In this document: positions 33,602 to 42,913 of the stretch, piece by piece
How positions within the stretch are numbered: position 1 is the stretch's first letter
Layout of the letters: every line of letters begins with the position of its first letter
DNA from: an uncultured Eubacteriales bacterium
Lineage (GTDB): Bacteria > Bacillota > Clostridia > Oscillospirales > CAG-272
Direction of reading: 5' to 3'
NCBI GenBank assembly: GCA_900546635.1
Contig: URDS01000002.1
Location: 1-64,000, forward strand
DNA length: 64,000 bases
Made by a program: the position numbers and the translations under genes
Notes under the pieces: model-generated
What the model was told of the DNA's origin: nothing
What the model saw: the letters and a program-made list of their open reading frames with translations, nothing else
Database searches by the model: none

Positions 33602-34661
33602 AGTCCTCACCTCCCATCAGCGCAAGAAATTGATCGAACAAAAAACCGGTGTCTTTCGGTCCCCCGCAGGCTTCCGGATGAAACTGCACGGTGAATGCCC
33701 GCTCCTCCGGATACTCGATTCCCTCGCAGGTACCGTCATTTGCATTGACAAAACTGATCCGGCCGGCGGAAAAACCTTCCGCGACAACCGCATAACCGTG
33801 GTTTTGGCTGGTGATATAGGTACGCGCGCCGTCCGCGCGCCGCACCGGCTGATTTGCGCCCCGATGACCGTATTTGAGCTTAACGGTCTTTGCGCCGTGC
33901 GCAAGCGCCAAAAGCTGATGTCCGAGACAAATCCCGAAAATCGGAACCTTGCCCGCCAGCTTGCGCAACTCGCCGATTTCATATGTATTCTCAGCCGGAT
34001 CTCCGGGACCGTTGGAAAGCATAATCCCATCCGGCTTCAGCGCGAGTATTTCTTCCGCCGAAGTCCCCGCGCCGACTACCGTAACGCTGCATCCCCGCTT
34101 TTGCAATTCCCGCACGATATTGCGCTTTGCGCCGTAATCAATCAACGTCACGCGATACCGCTCGTCCCCGTCAGCTGCAAAAACTTCGGGCGCGGGAACC
34201 GTCACGCCCCGAACGGCGCCCGAAACGCGATAATTCCGCACAAAGGTAATATCTTCGGGCACAGACTTTACAATCGCCGCGTTCATCACGCCCTTTTCCC
34301 GAATCATGCGGGTGAGGCGCCGCGTATCCACGCCGCAGATGCCCGGAATGCCCCGCTCCCGCAGAAATGTATCCAGATCATACTGCGACCGGAAATTGGA
34401 CGGCGTTTCGCACCACTGCCGCACGACATATCCGCGCAGAGCGCATTCCCCCTCAAAATCATCGGGAATGATTCCGTAATTTCCGATCAGCGGAAAGGTC
34501 TGCAAAACGATCTGTCCGTAATAGCTGGGGTCTGTCAGGGTTTCAATATACCCGCACATTCCGGTGGTAAACACAAGTTCACCGACGCTTTCGGCATCGG
34601 CGCCGAACGCTGTGCCCTCAAAGACAGTGCCGTCCTCCAAAATCAAATAAGCTTTGCTCAT
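33588..34661 (-). CDS. carA: Carbamoyl-phosphate synthase small chain
   Basis: 357 residues from ATG 34661 (GAGGGA 6-7 nt upstream, family start MSKAYLILEDG). An N-terminal CPSase small-chain domain is followed by class I glutamine amidotransferase with GICLGHQLLA (nucleophile Cys) and FHPEA near the C-terminus. Provides ammonia from glutamine to CarB. It starts 77 bp after argF and overlaps carB. Confidence 0.96.
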   Translation of the reverse strand: MSKAYLILEDGTVFEGTAFGADAESVGELVFTTGMCGYIETLTDPSYYGQIVLQTFPLIGNYGIIPDDFEGECALRGYVVRQWCETPSNFRSQYDLDTFLRERGIPGICGVDTRRLTRMIREKGVMNAAIVKSVPEDITFVRNYRVSGAVRGVTVPAPEVFAADGDERYRVTLIDYGAKRNIVRELQKRGCSVTVVGAGTSAEEILALKPDGIMLSNGPGDPAENTYEIGELRKLAGKVPIFGICLGHQLLALAHGAKTVKLKYGHRGANQPVRRADGARTYITSQNHGYAVVAEGFSAGRISFVNANDGTCEGIEYPEERAFTVQFHPEACGGPKDTGFLFDQFLALMGGEDCAAR

Positions 34662-34738
34662 GTCGTCCCTCATCTTTCCAATCGCCGCTGCGCCGCTGTA
34701 TCGACGTGCCGGCACCGGCAAAAATCTTTTTCCGCGCT

Positions 34739-35644
34739 TTATTCCGAAAGGCACTTAACGAGTACGGCCTTCTGTGCATGAAGGCGGTTTTCCGCCTCCT
34801 CAAAAATCTCATCGGCATGCGCTTCAAATACCGCCGCCGTAATTTCCTCCTCACGGTGCACGGGCAGGCAGTGGAGCACCATCGCGCCCGGCTTTGCCGC
34901 ATGCATAACGGTTTCGTTGATCTGATATCCGTTGAAAATCTCCGCGCGTGCCCGCGCCTCGTCTTCCTGCCCCATGGAAGCCCAGACATCGGTATACAGA
35001 ACGTCCGCATCCGCGGCAGCGCTCAAAATATCATCGGTACACAAAAAGGATCCGTTGTCGTTTGCCCATTTCAAAATTCCGGCATCGGGCTGATGCGTCT
35101 TCGGGCAGGCAACAGCCACCGACATACCCATTTTGATGCCGCCGACGATCAGAGAGTTTGCCATATTGTTCCCGTCTCCGATAAAGCAGAGCTTTTTGCC
35201 GGCAAGATTGCCGCGTTTCTCCCGAATGGTCATCAGATCGGCCAGCACCTGACAGGGATGGCAGTAATCGGTCAAACCGTTGATAATCGGAATCGAACCG
35301 ACGCGCGCCAGCGTTTCAACCTCTTCCTGCGCAAATGTACGGATCATAATGCCGTCCAAATACCGGGAAAGCACACGCGCCGTATCCTCCACCGGTTCTC
35401 CGCGGCCGATTTGAAGATCGCGCGAACTGAGGAACAGCGCGTTTCCGCCGAGGTCGTACATACCGACCTCAAAGGAAACGCGGGTGCGCGTAGAGGATTT
35501 CTCAAAAATCATTCCAAGCGTCTTTCCGCGGAGCAAATGATGCTCAATGCCGTTTTTCTTCTCGTATTTGAGTTGATCGGCCAGGTTGAGAATATCGGTG
35601 ATCTCTTCTTTGGAAAGATCCATCAGCTTCAGCAAATGTTTCAT
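34739..35644 (-). CDS. argF: Ornithine carbamoyltransferase
   Basis: 301 residues. Makes citrulline from ornithine and carbamoyl phosphate. Carbamoyl-phosphate site SSTRTR (about 50-55), HPCQ (about 129-132) and ornithine-binding HCLP (about 260-263) are all present. The start overlaps the argD stop by 4 nt. Confidence 0.96.
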   Translation of the reverse strand: MKHLLKLMDLSKEEITDILNLADQLKYEKKNGIEHHLLRGKTLGMIFEKSSTRTRVSFEVGMYDLGGNALFLSSRDLQIGRGEPVEDTARVLSRYLDGIMIRTFAQEEVETLARVGSIPIINGLTDYCHPCQVLADLMTIREKRGNLAGKKLCFIGDGNNMANSLIVGGIKMGMSVAVACPKTHQPDAGILKWANDNGSFLCTDDILSAAADADVLYTDVWASMGQEDEARARAEIFNGYQINETVMHAAKPGAMVLHCLPVHREEEITAAVFEAHADEIFEEAENRLHAQKAVLVKCLSE

Positions 35645-36801
35645 ATCAGCGCTCCTTTGATTACCTGAACAGCCTGCTCAAGCAGACTGTTTTCTATGTT
35701 CAGCGGCGGCAGAAGCCGCAGCTTGTCTTTCGCCTTGATAACCAGCACGCCCGACGCACGGCACTTTTCGATTACCGCGCCCGCGTCCTGCACCGGCTTG
35801 ATTCCGAGCATCAGCCCCATACCGGTCATATTCTGCACGCCCGGCGCATGGCCGAGCGCATCAAACAGATACTTCGATTTTTCCCGCACGCCCGCAAGCA
35901 GCGTCTCGTCTATTCGGCTGATGATGCTGACAGCGCCGGCGGCGGCGGCCGGATTGCCGCCGAACGTGGAACCGTTCAAACCCGGCGTAAACACATCGGC
36001 CGCGCGCGCGCCGAGCAGCGTCGCGCCGATCGGCAGGCCGCCGCCGAGTCCCTTTGCCGTCGTCACAACGTCCGGCGTGATTCCGAGATTCATATAGCCG
36101 TAAAGCGCGCCGCTTCGCCCGTTGCCGATCTGCACCTCATCGCACATGAGAAGAAAATCCTGCTCCCGCGCAAGCTGCTCTGCGGCCTTGGCAAACGCAG
36201 GATCGAGCGGAAGCACGCCGCCCTCTCCCTGCACCGCCTCCATCAAAATTCCGGCGGTCTTGTTTGACCGCACCACGCGGCAAAGATCCTCGATATTGTT
36301 CGCCTCCGCATAGGCAAAGCCCTGGGGCATCGGCCCGAAGTGCGCGTGAAAGGTATCCTGCCCGGTGGCGGCGAGTGTTGCGAGCGTGCGCCCGTGAAAA
36401 CTGTTTTTCAGCGTGACGATCACGTTATAGTCTTCGCCGTGCCGGTCTGCCGCGTATTTGCGCGCCGCTTTGATCGCGCATTCGTTGGCCTCCGCACCGG
36501 AATTGGAGAAAAAGACCTTTTTCATTCCGGTCCTTCGGCAAAGCAGTTCGGCGAGCTTTGCGCACGGCGCGGCATAATACAAATTGGACGTATGCTGAAA
36601 CGTGTTCAACTGCGCCGTAACGGCGGAAATCCACTCCGCATCCGTATATCCGAAAATGTTGACGCCGATGCCCGTGCCGAGATCAATGTATTCCCTGCCG
36701 TCCGCGTCGCGGCAGAGCGCGCCGTGTCCGGAAACGATTTCCACAGGAAACCGCGCATAGGTATTGGCGATATAGGTACGATCCAGTTCAAATGTATTCA
36801 T
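35641..36801 (-). CDS. argD: Acetylornithine aminotransferase
   Basis: 386 residues from ATG 36801, chosen for AGAAAGG upstream and the family N-terminus; the open frame extends 28 codons further into argB. PLP-dependent class III aminotransferase: FSNSGAEANE, FHGRTLA, CDEVQIGNGR and the PLP lysine in TTAKGLGGG. Converts N-acetylglutamate semialdehyde to N-acetylornithine. Stop overlaps the argF start. Confidence 0.95.
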   Translation of the reverse strand: MNTFELDRTYIANTYARFPVEIVSGHGALCRDADGREYIDLGTGIGVNIFGYTDAEWISAVTAQLNTFQHTSNLYYAAPCAKLAELLCRRTGMKKVFFSNSGAEANECAIKAARKYAADRHGEDYNVIVTLKNSFHGRTLATLAATGQDTFHAHFGPMPQGFAYAEANNIEDLCRVVRSNKTAGILMEAVQGEGGVLPLDPAFAKAAEQLAREQDFLLMCDEVQIGNGRSGALYGYMNLGITPDVVTTAKGLGGGLPIGATLLGARAADVFTPGLNGSTFGGNPAAAAGAVSIISRIDETLLAGVREKSKYLFDALGHAPGVQNMTGMGLMLGIKPVQDAGAVIEKCRASGVLVIKAKDKLRLLPPLNIENSLLEQAVQVIKGALI

Positions 36802-36829
36802 TTTTATACGCCTTTCTCCGCACGGCCGG

Positions 36830-37708
36830 TTACGCGCGCCGCGGTTTATAGGAGCCGGACACGAACATGGTTCCGATCCCCTCATCGGTCAGCGTCTCGA
36901 TCAGAATCGAATGCGGCACGCGCCCGTCGATAATAAATACTCTTTCCACGCCCCGTCGAATCGCCTCGGTACAGCACTCGATTTTCGGAATCATGCCGCC
37001 GGAAATCACGCCTCCGCGGATGAGTTCGGGCACATCGCTGACATAAATTTTATGAATCAGCGTGGACGGGTCGTCCTTGTCCCGCAGAATGCCGCTGATG
37101 TCGGTCATGGAAATCAGGCTCACAGCCGACAGCGCCGCGGCGATTTTTGCCGCGGCCGTATCCGCGTTGATGTTGTAGCTGTTGCCCGCGGCGTCGCAGC
37201 CCACCGTGGCGATCACCGGAATATACCCCTTATCCAAAACATCGAGAATGATCTGAGGATTGACATCGGTAACCTCGCCGACAAATCCGAGGCGGGTATC
37301 CTTGGCGCGCGCCTCGATCATATGGCCGTCAATGCCGCAAAGCCCGACCGCGCGGCCGCCCTTTGCATGCAGAAGATTGACCAGATTCTTATTGATCTTG
37401 CCGGCCAGCACCTGCTGAACGATCTCCATGCTCTCGCCGTCGGTCACGCGGAGGCCGTCCACAAACGAACTCTCTTTTCCCACCCGTGAAAGCATTTCCG
37501 TGATCTCCGGTCCGCCGCCGTGTACCAGCACGACCCGAACGCCGATCAGCGACAGAAGAACAATATCGCCCATGACGGCTTCTCTCAATTCTTCGCTGAT
37601 CATCGCGTTGCCGCCGTATTTGACCACGACGATCTTATCGGTATATTCCTGTATATACGGCAGCGCCTCGATCAGAACGCCGGCGCGCTGTGCGTTTGTC
37701 AGTTCCAT
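36830..37708 (-). CDS. argB: Acetylglutamate kinase
   Basis: 292 residues, amino-acid kinase fold: VVKYGGNAM (phosphate lysine), VLVHGGGPEI, NINADTAAAKIA and GGMIPKI near the C-terminus. Phosphorylates N-acetylglutamate. Length and the N-terminal helix suggest the arginine-inhibited hexameric type (inference). Followed 28 bp later by argD. Confidence 0.96.
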   Translation of the reverse strand: MELTNAQRAGVLIEALPYIQEYTDKIVVVKYGGNAMISEELREAVMGDIVLLSLIGVRVVLVHGGGPEITEMLSRVGKESSFVDGLRVTDGESMEIVQQVLAGKINKNLVNLLHAKGGRAVGLCGIDGHMIEARAKDTRLGFVGEVTDVNPQIILDVLDKGYIPVIATVGCDAAGNSYNINADTAAAKIAAALSAVSLISMTDISGILRDKDDPSTLIHKIYVSDVPELIRGGVISGGMIPKIECCTEAIRRGVERVFIIDGRVPHSILIETLTDEGIGTMFVSGSYKPRRA

Positions 37709-37718
37709 TCTGTCCTCC

Positions 37719-38930
37719 TCAGGTACGGTAGTCCCCGTTGATTTTTACATAATCGTAGGTCAGATCGCATCCCCACGCGGTCGCCCGCGCTATGCCACTG
37801 CCAAGGTCGATCAAAACGCCGATCTCCTCGCAAAGCAGGATCTTTTTGGCCTCTTCTTCGGAGAACGGGATGCCCGCGCCGCCCGCGCAGACCTTGATGC
37901 ATCCGGCGCTGCTTTCAAAAGCGACCGAAATTTTGGATACGTCTACATCGGCGCCGCTGTATCCGATCGCGCAGAGTACACGCCCCCAGTTCGCGTCCGC
38001 GCCGAACATGGCGGCCTTGAAAAGCGAAGAACAAATCACGCTTTTGGCGACCGTCTTCGCGGTTTGTTCGTCTTTCGCGCCGCTGACCGTGCATTCGAGC
38101 AGTTTGGTCGCACCCTCGCCGTCGCCGGCAATCCGGCGGCACAGATACACGGTCACGGTATTGAGCGCCCGCATAAAGGCTTCAAAATCAGCGCCCTCTT
38201 CGGTGATACACGGATTTCCCGCCATGCCGTTGGCCATTACGGTCACCATGTCGTTTGTGGAGGTATCCCCGTCCACGCTGAGCATGTTGAAGCTCTTATC
38301 CACATCGCCCGAAAGCGCTTTTTGCAGCATTGCGGGCGAAATGGCGCAGTCGGTCGTGATGAACACAAGCATCGTCGCCATATTGGGATGAATCATGCCG
38401 GACCCCTTGGCAATCGCGCCGATGCGGCATTCCACGCCGCCGGCCGTAAAGCACACGGCGATCTCCTTGCGCATGGTATCGGTGGTCATGATGCCTTCCG
38501 CGGCAAGGTCGGAATGGTTTCCAAGTCCGAGACAGAGTTCACGCATACCCGCTTCGATCGGTGAAATATCAAGCGGCTGTCCGATGACGCCGGTAGACGC
38601 CACAACGACGTCGGCAGCCGCAATGCCGAGTTCTTTGCCGGCAAGCCCGCACATGCGCGCGGCAACCTCCACGCCGTCGGCGTTGCAGGTGTTGGCGTTG
38701 CCGCTGTTGCAGAGAATCGCCTGCGCATATCCGTCTGCGATATTGGTCTTGGTAACCGTGAGCGGCGCGCCTTTGACCAGATTCTTTGTATAAACGCTGG
38801 CGCATACCGCGCGCTTTTCGCTGTATATGAGCGCAAGATCGCGCTTGGTCTTGTTCTTGCGGATGCCGCAGTGGATGCCGTTTGCCGTAAATCCTTTTGC
38901 GGCGCAAACGCCGCCTTCAATCTGTTTCAT
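37719..38930 (-). CDS. argJ: Bifunctional ornithine acetyltransferase / N-acetylglutamate synthase
   Basis: 403 residues. The autoproteolysis site is intact: KGSGMIHPNMATM, with Thr186 as N-terminal nucleophile of the beta chain. Recycles the acetyl group from N-acetylornithine to glutamate and can also use acetyl-CoA, so no argE or argA is needed in this operon. Family residues for the oxyanion hole (STGVIG) are present. Confidence 0.96.
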   Translation of the reverse strand: MKQIEGGVCAAKGFTANGIHCGIRKNKTKRDLALIYSEKRAVCASVYTKNLVKGAPLTVTKTNIADGYAQAILCNSGNANTCNADGVEVAARMCGLAGKELGIAAADVVVASTGVIGQPLDISPIEAGMRELCLGLGNHSDLAAEGIMTTDTMRKEIAVCFTAGGVECRIGAIAKGSGMIHPNMATMLVFITTDCAISPAMLQKALSGDVDKSFNMLSVDGDTSTNDMVTVMANGMAGNPCITEEGADFEAFMRALNTVTVYLCRRIAGDGEGATKLLECTVSGAKDEQTAKTVAKSVICSSLFKAAMFGADANWGRVLCAIGYSGADVDVSKISVAFESSAGCIKVCAGGAGIPFSEEEAKKILLCEEIGVLIDLGSGIARATAWGCDLTYDYVKINGDYRT

Positions 38931-38941
38931 CTGTCTGTCTC

Positions 38942-39874
38942 CTAAAGTTCAAGCGCTTCACAGGGGTCCGCGCCCATGACGATGTTCATACATTCGACCG
39001 CGGCGCCCGATGCGCCCTTGCCGAGGTTGTCATAGCGCGCAACCGCCAAAATCCGCTCGTCGCTGCCGAATACTGAAATTTCCATCGCGTCTTTTCCGCA
39101 AAGGCGAAGCGCCGACAAAAAACCGCTCTCGTCCGCCCCCTCGGTATAGCGCACAACCGATCCGCGATAAAGCCCCGCATACGCGGCGCGAATATCCGCC
39201 GCGGTCTTGCCGGGCGCAAGCTGCTCGCGAAACAGCGGAAGCGTAACGACCATTCCGCTGTAAAAATCCGAAACGATCGGAGAAAATACCGGCGCGTGCG
39301 CAAGTCCCGTCACCGCCTGCATTTCGGGCAGATGCTTGTGCGTCTGCGAAAGCGCGTACTGGCGCGGCGCCGAAAGCATCTCGTCCCGCCCCTCGCGCTC
39401 ATAGTCGGCAATCATAGTTTTACCACCGCCGCTGTATCCGGTCACCGAATGAAAGCTGAGCAGCGCGTCGCTCGGCAGAATCCCCGCCGAAATCAGCGGA
39501 TAAACCAGCGCGATAAAGCCGCTGGCATGGCATCCCGGCACCGCAATGCGCTTGGAGGCGCGGATCTTTTCGGCAAAAGCGTCTCCGAGTTCCGGAAATC
39601 CGTATGCAAACGCCGGATTTGTGCGGTGCGCGGTCGAGGCGTCAATCACGACCGTGCGGTCGTTTTCCACCATCGAAACCGCTTCAATGGCCGCCGCGTC
39701 GGGCAGACACAAAAATACGATGTCGGCCGCGTTCAGCGCCGCGCGCCGTGCCGAAACGTCCTTGCGCATCTCTTCGGACAGGCCGATCAGTTCGATGTCC
39801 GTCCGGCCGAGCAAGCGCTCACGGATCCGCAGTCCCGTCGTCCCCGCGCTGCCGTCTATAAATACTTTCTTCAT
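38942..39874 (-). CDS. argC: N-acetyl-gamma-glutamyl-phosphate reductase, type 2
   Basis: 310 residues, the short type-2 form. NADP fold at FIDGSAGTTGLRI and catalytic Cys115 in VPGCHASG. Reduces acetylglutamyl phosphate to the semialdehyde. Start overlaps the argH stop by 4 nt. Confidence 0.95.
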   Translation of the reverse strand: MKKVFIDGSAGTTGLRIRERLLGRTDIELIGLSEEMRKDVSARRAALNAADIVFLCLPDAAAIEAVSMVENDRTVVIDASTAHRTNPAFAYGFPELGDAFAEKIRASKRIAVPGCHASGFIALVYPLISAGILPSDALLSFHSVTGYSGGGKTMIADYEREGRDEMLSAPRQYALSQTHKHLPEMQAVTGLAHAPVFSPIVSDFYSGMVVTLPLFREQLAPGKTAADIRAAYAGLYRGSVVRYTEGADESGFLSALRLCGKDAMEISVFGSDERILAVARYDNLGKGASGAAVECMNIVMGADPCEALEL

Positions 39875-41244
39875 TTCAAAAGCTCCGTGATAAACTTTTC
39901 CTGCGCCGCAAAGGACGCAGCCGAAGTGCCGCCGGCCGAAATCCGGCGCGCTACGCAGGATTCGAGGCTGATGTCATCGTATACATCCTCTCCGAACAAC
40001 TCGGAAAACTGCCGGTAGGTCTCAAGCGGCAGCTTATCCAGCACCGTGTCGTGCGCAATCGAATACGCGACCAGCTGACCGACGATTTTATACGCGCTCC
40101 GAAAAGGCATTCCGCGCCGGACCAGATAATCCGCAACATCGGTCGCGTTGATAAAACCGCCCTGCGCCGCGCGGTACATACGATCCGCATGCACATGCAT
40201 TGTGGCGACCATCGGCGCAAACACGCGCAAACACATCTTAACGGTATCCACGCTGTCAAAAATCGCCTCTTTGTCCTCCTGCATATCCTTGTTGTAGGCA
40301 AGCGGAAGCCCTTTCAGCATTGTAAGCGTCGCCATCAGATTGCCGAACACACGCCCGCTCTTTCCGCGCACAAGTTCCGCCATATCCGAATTTTTTTTCT
40401 GCGGCATAATGCTCGAACCGGTTGTATACGCATCGTCCAGTTCCACAAACCGGAACTCCCAGCTGGACCACAGAATAATCTCCTCCGAAAAACGGGACAG
40501 GTGCGTCATCAAAAGCGCCATGGCGCTTTCAAGCTCCACGCAGAAATCCCGGTCGGAAACGCCGTCCATGCTATTGAGCGAAATGGAATCAAAACCGAGC
40601 GCCGCCGCCGTCATTTCCCGATCCGTCGGATAAGTCGTTCCCGCAAGCGCGCAGCAGCCGAGGGGTGAAACATTCATCCGGCGCACAGCGTCCTCAAAGC
40701 GGCCGATGTCCCGCGCAAAGCTCATGGCATACGCCATCAGATGATGCCCGAACGTGACCGGCTGCGCCCTTTGAAGATGCGTATACCCCGGCATAATCGT
40801 ATTTTGATTGGCTTTCGCGACCGAGACGATCGAACGCAAAAGCGCCTTGATCATCTCGACGATCTCTCCGCTCTCGCGGCGCAGATACATGCGCAGATCC
40901 AGCGCCACCTGATCGTTGCGCGAGCGCGCGGTATGCAGGCGTTTGCCTATATCGCCGATCCGACGGGTCAGTTCCGCCTCGCAGAACATATGTATATCCT
41001 CGGCGCGCTCGTCGATCACAAGCGCGCCGCTTTCAATATCGTCGAGTATCTCTCCGAGCGTCTTGATGATCAATTCGCTGTCCTTTACCGGAATGATTCC
41101 CTGCTTTCCGATCATGGCCGCGTGCGCGATGGATCCCTCAATATCCTCACGATACATCCGCTTGTCAAAACGAATCGAAGAATTGAAATCATCCGCAATC
41201 TGATCCAGCGCCCCGGCCGAACGCCCCGCCCACATCTTTTCCAT
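39871..41244 (-). CDS. argH: Argininosuccinate lyase
   Basis: 457 residues from ATG 41244 (TGAGG 7 nt upstream; the frame opens two codons earlier at a TTG). Fumarase/aspartase-superfamily signatures HTARSRNDQ, GYTHLQRAQP and the catalytic-serine loop GSSIMPQKKN are present. Splits argininosuccinate into arginine and fumarate. Confidence 0.96.
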   Translation of the reverse strand: MEKMWAGRSAGALDQIADDFNSSIRFDKRMYREDIEGSIAHAAMIGKQGIIPVKDSELIIKTLGEILDDIESGALVIDERAEDIHMFCEAELTRRIGDIGKRLHTARSRNDQVALDLRMYLRRESGEIVEMIKALLRSIVSVAKANQNTIMPGYTHLQRAQPVTFGHHLMAYAMSFARDIGRFEDAVRRMNVSPLGCCALAGTTYPTDREMTAAALGFDSISLNSMDGVSDRDFCVELESAMALLMTHLSRFSEEIILWSSWEFRFVELDDAYTTGSSIMPQKKNSDMAELVRGKSGRVFGNLMATLTMLKGLPLAYNKDMQEDKEAIFDSVDTVKMCLRVFAPMVATMHVHADRMYRAAQGGFINATDVADYLVRRGMPFRSAYKIVGQLVAYSIAHDTVLDKLPLETYRQFSELFGEDVYDDISLESCVARRISAGGTSAASFAAQEKFITELLK

Positions 41245-41299
41245 CGTCAAACCTCAGTGTCCAAAATTTCGGATCCAAGACCCGCTATATACTCCGAGA

Positions 41300-41325
41300 G
41301 CCGCCGCATTTTTCCATGCGGCGGC
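41300..41325 (-). other. Intercistronic hairpin between argG and argH
   Basis: Perfect 10-bp GC stem GCCGCCGCAT/ATGCGGCGGC. Neither strand has a full T-run, so partial attenuation or mRNA processing inside the operon is more likely than complete termination. Confidence 0.6.
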
Positions 41326-41372
41326 TTTGCCCGCGTCCGCGCGCCCGCTTCAGCGGCCGTCGGAGTTTTTTC

Positions 41373-42602
41373 TTACTGCTTGTTATTTTTCGCCTTGACG
41401 CGCGCCTGTACCGAAATCGGCAGGCCGTACAGATTGATAAAGCCCGCGCTGTCCGCCTGGTTATAAACATTGTCCTCGCCGAAGGTCGCGATCTCCTCGG
41501 AATACAGCGAATAATCGCTCCACGCGCCGGCCTTGATCATATTGCCCTTGTACAGTTTGATTTTGACTTTGCCGGTCACATGTTCCTGCGTTTTGTCTAC
41601 AAACGCGGACAGCGCCTCGCGCAGCGGCGTGAACCACTGGCCGTTGTACACCAGTTCGCCGAACGTGACGGCAAGCTTTTCTTTTTCGTGCATGGTCATC
41701 TTATCCAGGCAAAGCGTTTCAAGGTACGCATGCGCAAAGTACAAAATCGCGCCGCCCGGCGTCTCGTACACGCCGCGGCACTTCATGCCGACTAGACGGT
41801 TTTCCACAATGTCAAGCAGACCGATGCCGTTTTCGCCGCCGATCTGATTCAGCTTCAGAATGATCTCCTTGGCGCTCATCTTTTCCCCGTCGAGCGCGAC
41901 CGGCGCGCCCTCGACAAAATCAAGCGTCACATAGGTCGGCATATCGGGCGCCTGCAAAGGAGACACGCCCATTTCCAAAAAGCCCGGTTTTTCATACAGC
42001 GGCTCGTTGCCCGCGTCCTCAAGATCCAGTCCCTCATGCGAAAGATGCCAGAGGTTCTTGTCCTTGGAATAATTGGTCTCGCGGTTGATCTTCAGCGGCA
42101 CATTGTGCGCCTCCGCATAATCAATCTCCTCATCGCGGGATTTTATCGACCATTCACGCCAAGGCGCGATGATCGGCATATCGGGCGCAAACGCCTTAAT
42201 CGCCAGTTCAAAACGCACCTGGTCGTTGCCCTTGCCCGTGCAGCCGTGACAAATCGCGTCGGCTCCCTCCGCTTTGGCAATCTCTACAATGCGCTTGGCA
42301 ATGATCGGACGCGCAAAGGACGTGCCGAGCATATATTCCTCATACTTCGCGCCGGCTTTGACGGTGGGAATGATATAGTCGTTGACAAATTCCTCCGTCA
42401 GATCCTCAATATAAAGCTTGGAAGCGCCGGTTTTTTTCGCCTTTTCCTCCAGCCCCTCAAGCTCGTCCGCCTGTCCCACGTTGCCGGAAACGGCGATTAC
42501 TTCGCAGTTGTTGTAGTTTTCCTTGAGCCACGGAATAATAATCGAAGTATCCAACCCGCCCGAATACGCAAGGACGACTTTTTTGATTTTGCTTTTATCC
42601 AT
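41373..42602 (-). CDS. argG: Argininosuccinate synthase
   Basis: 409 residues from ATG 42602 (CCGGAGGAAAG upstream; the frame opens seven codons earlier). ATP-PPi loop [25 protein letters not shown] and the citrulline/aspartate-binding region are normal. Joins citrulline and aspartate. First gene of the operon; a promoter with two ARG boxes lies 38-90 bp upstream. Confidence 0.96.
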   Translation of the reverse strand: MDKSKIKKVVLAYSGGLDTSIIIPWLKENYNNCEVIAVSGNVGQADELEGLEEKAKKTGASKLYIEDLTEEFVNDYIIPTVKAGAKYEEYMLGTSFARPIIAKRIVEIAKAEGADAICHGCTGKGNDQVRFELAIKAFAPDMPIIAPWREWSIKSRDEEIDYAEAHNVPLKINRETNYSKDKNLWHLSHEGLDLEDAGNEPLYEKPGFLEMGVSPLQAPDMPTYVTLDFVEGAPVALDGEKMSAKEIILKLNQIGGENGIGLLDIVENRLVGMKCRGVYETPGGAILYFAHAYLETLCLDKMTMHEKEKLAVTFGELVYNGQWFTPLREALSAFVDKTQEHVTGKVKIKLYKGNMIKAGAWSDYSLYSEEIATFGEDNVYNQADSAGFINLYGLPISVQARVKAKNNKQ

Positions 42603-42639
42603 GATTCTTTCCTCCGGAGTCATTTTTCAGATTGAAAAT

Positions 42640-42668
42640 ATTATAGCACCGTCTGAATATAAATTCAA
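42640..42668 (-). promoter_or_regulatory. Arginine operon promoter
   Basis: Minus strand TTGAAT (42668-42663), 17 bp, TATAAT (42645-42640) preceded by TGC (extended -10). Confidence 0.85.
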
Positions 42669-42690
42669 TAGCTTTGAATAAATATTCTGT
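42652..42690 (-). promoter_or_regulatory. Two tandem ARG boxes (ArgR/AhrC operators)
   Basis: Plus-strand reading: box 1 TGAATATAAATTCA (42654-42667) is a perfect TGAAT-W4-ATTCA core; box 2 TGAATAAATATTCT (42675-42688) has one mismatch. Centres are 21 bp apart, the spacing of ArgR box pairs. Box 1 covers the -35 and spacer of the promoter, so arginine-dependent repression is expected. Confidence 0.85.
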
Positions 42691-42869
42691 TCTTTTTTCA
42701 ATTTTTGTTATTTAGCACAAGGATTTTCATTTTGAAACCCAGTTTTTATATAAAGTTTTCGGACTTTTGATGAAAACCGTTTCACGCGGCACGAAAAATG
42801 AATATATTCGTTATTTTCTCGTTAATTATTCAAAAAATATTTGAGTTTACAACCATACGGCACCGATCG
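42691..42869. other. AT-rich region upstream of the ARG boxes
   Basis: Contains further half-sites (TGAATATATTC near 42799, TTATTCA near 42826) that could be weak extra ARG boxes. No gene. Confidence 0.35.
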
Positions 42870-42904
42870 CAAAAAGCCGGCCGGAACAAAAATCCCGGCC
42901 GGCT
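42870..42904 (-). terminator. Terminator of the SGNH-dockerin gene 1
   Basis: AGCCGGCCGG/CCGGCCGGCT stem (42875-42884 with 42895-42904); minus strand continues with TTTTTGC. Confidence 0.85.
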
Positions 42905-42913
42905 CTGCACCGA

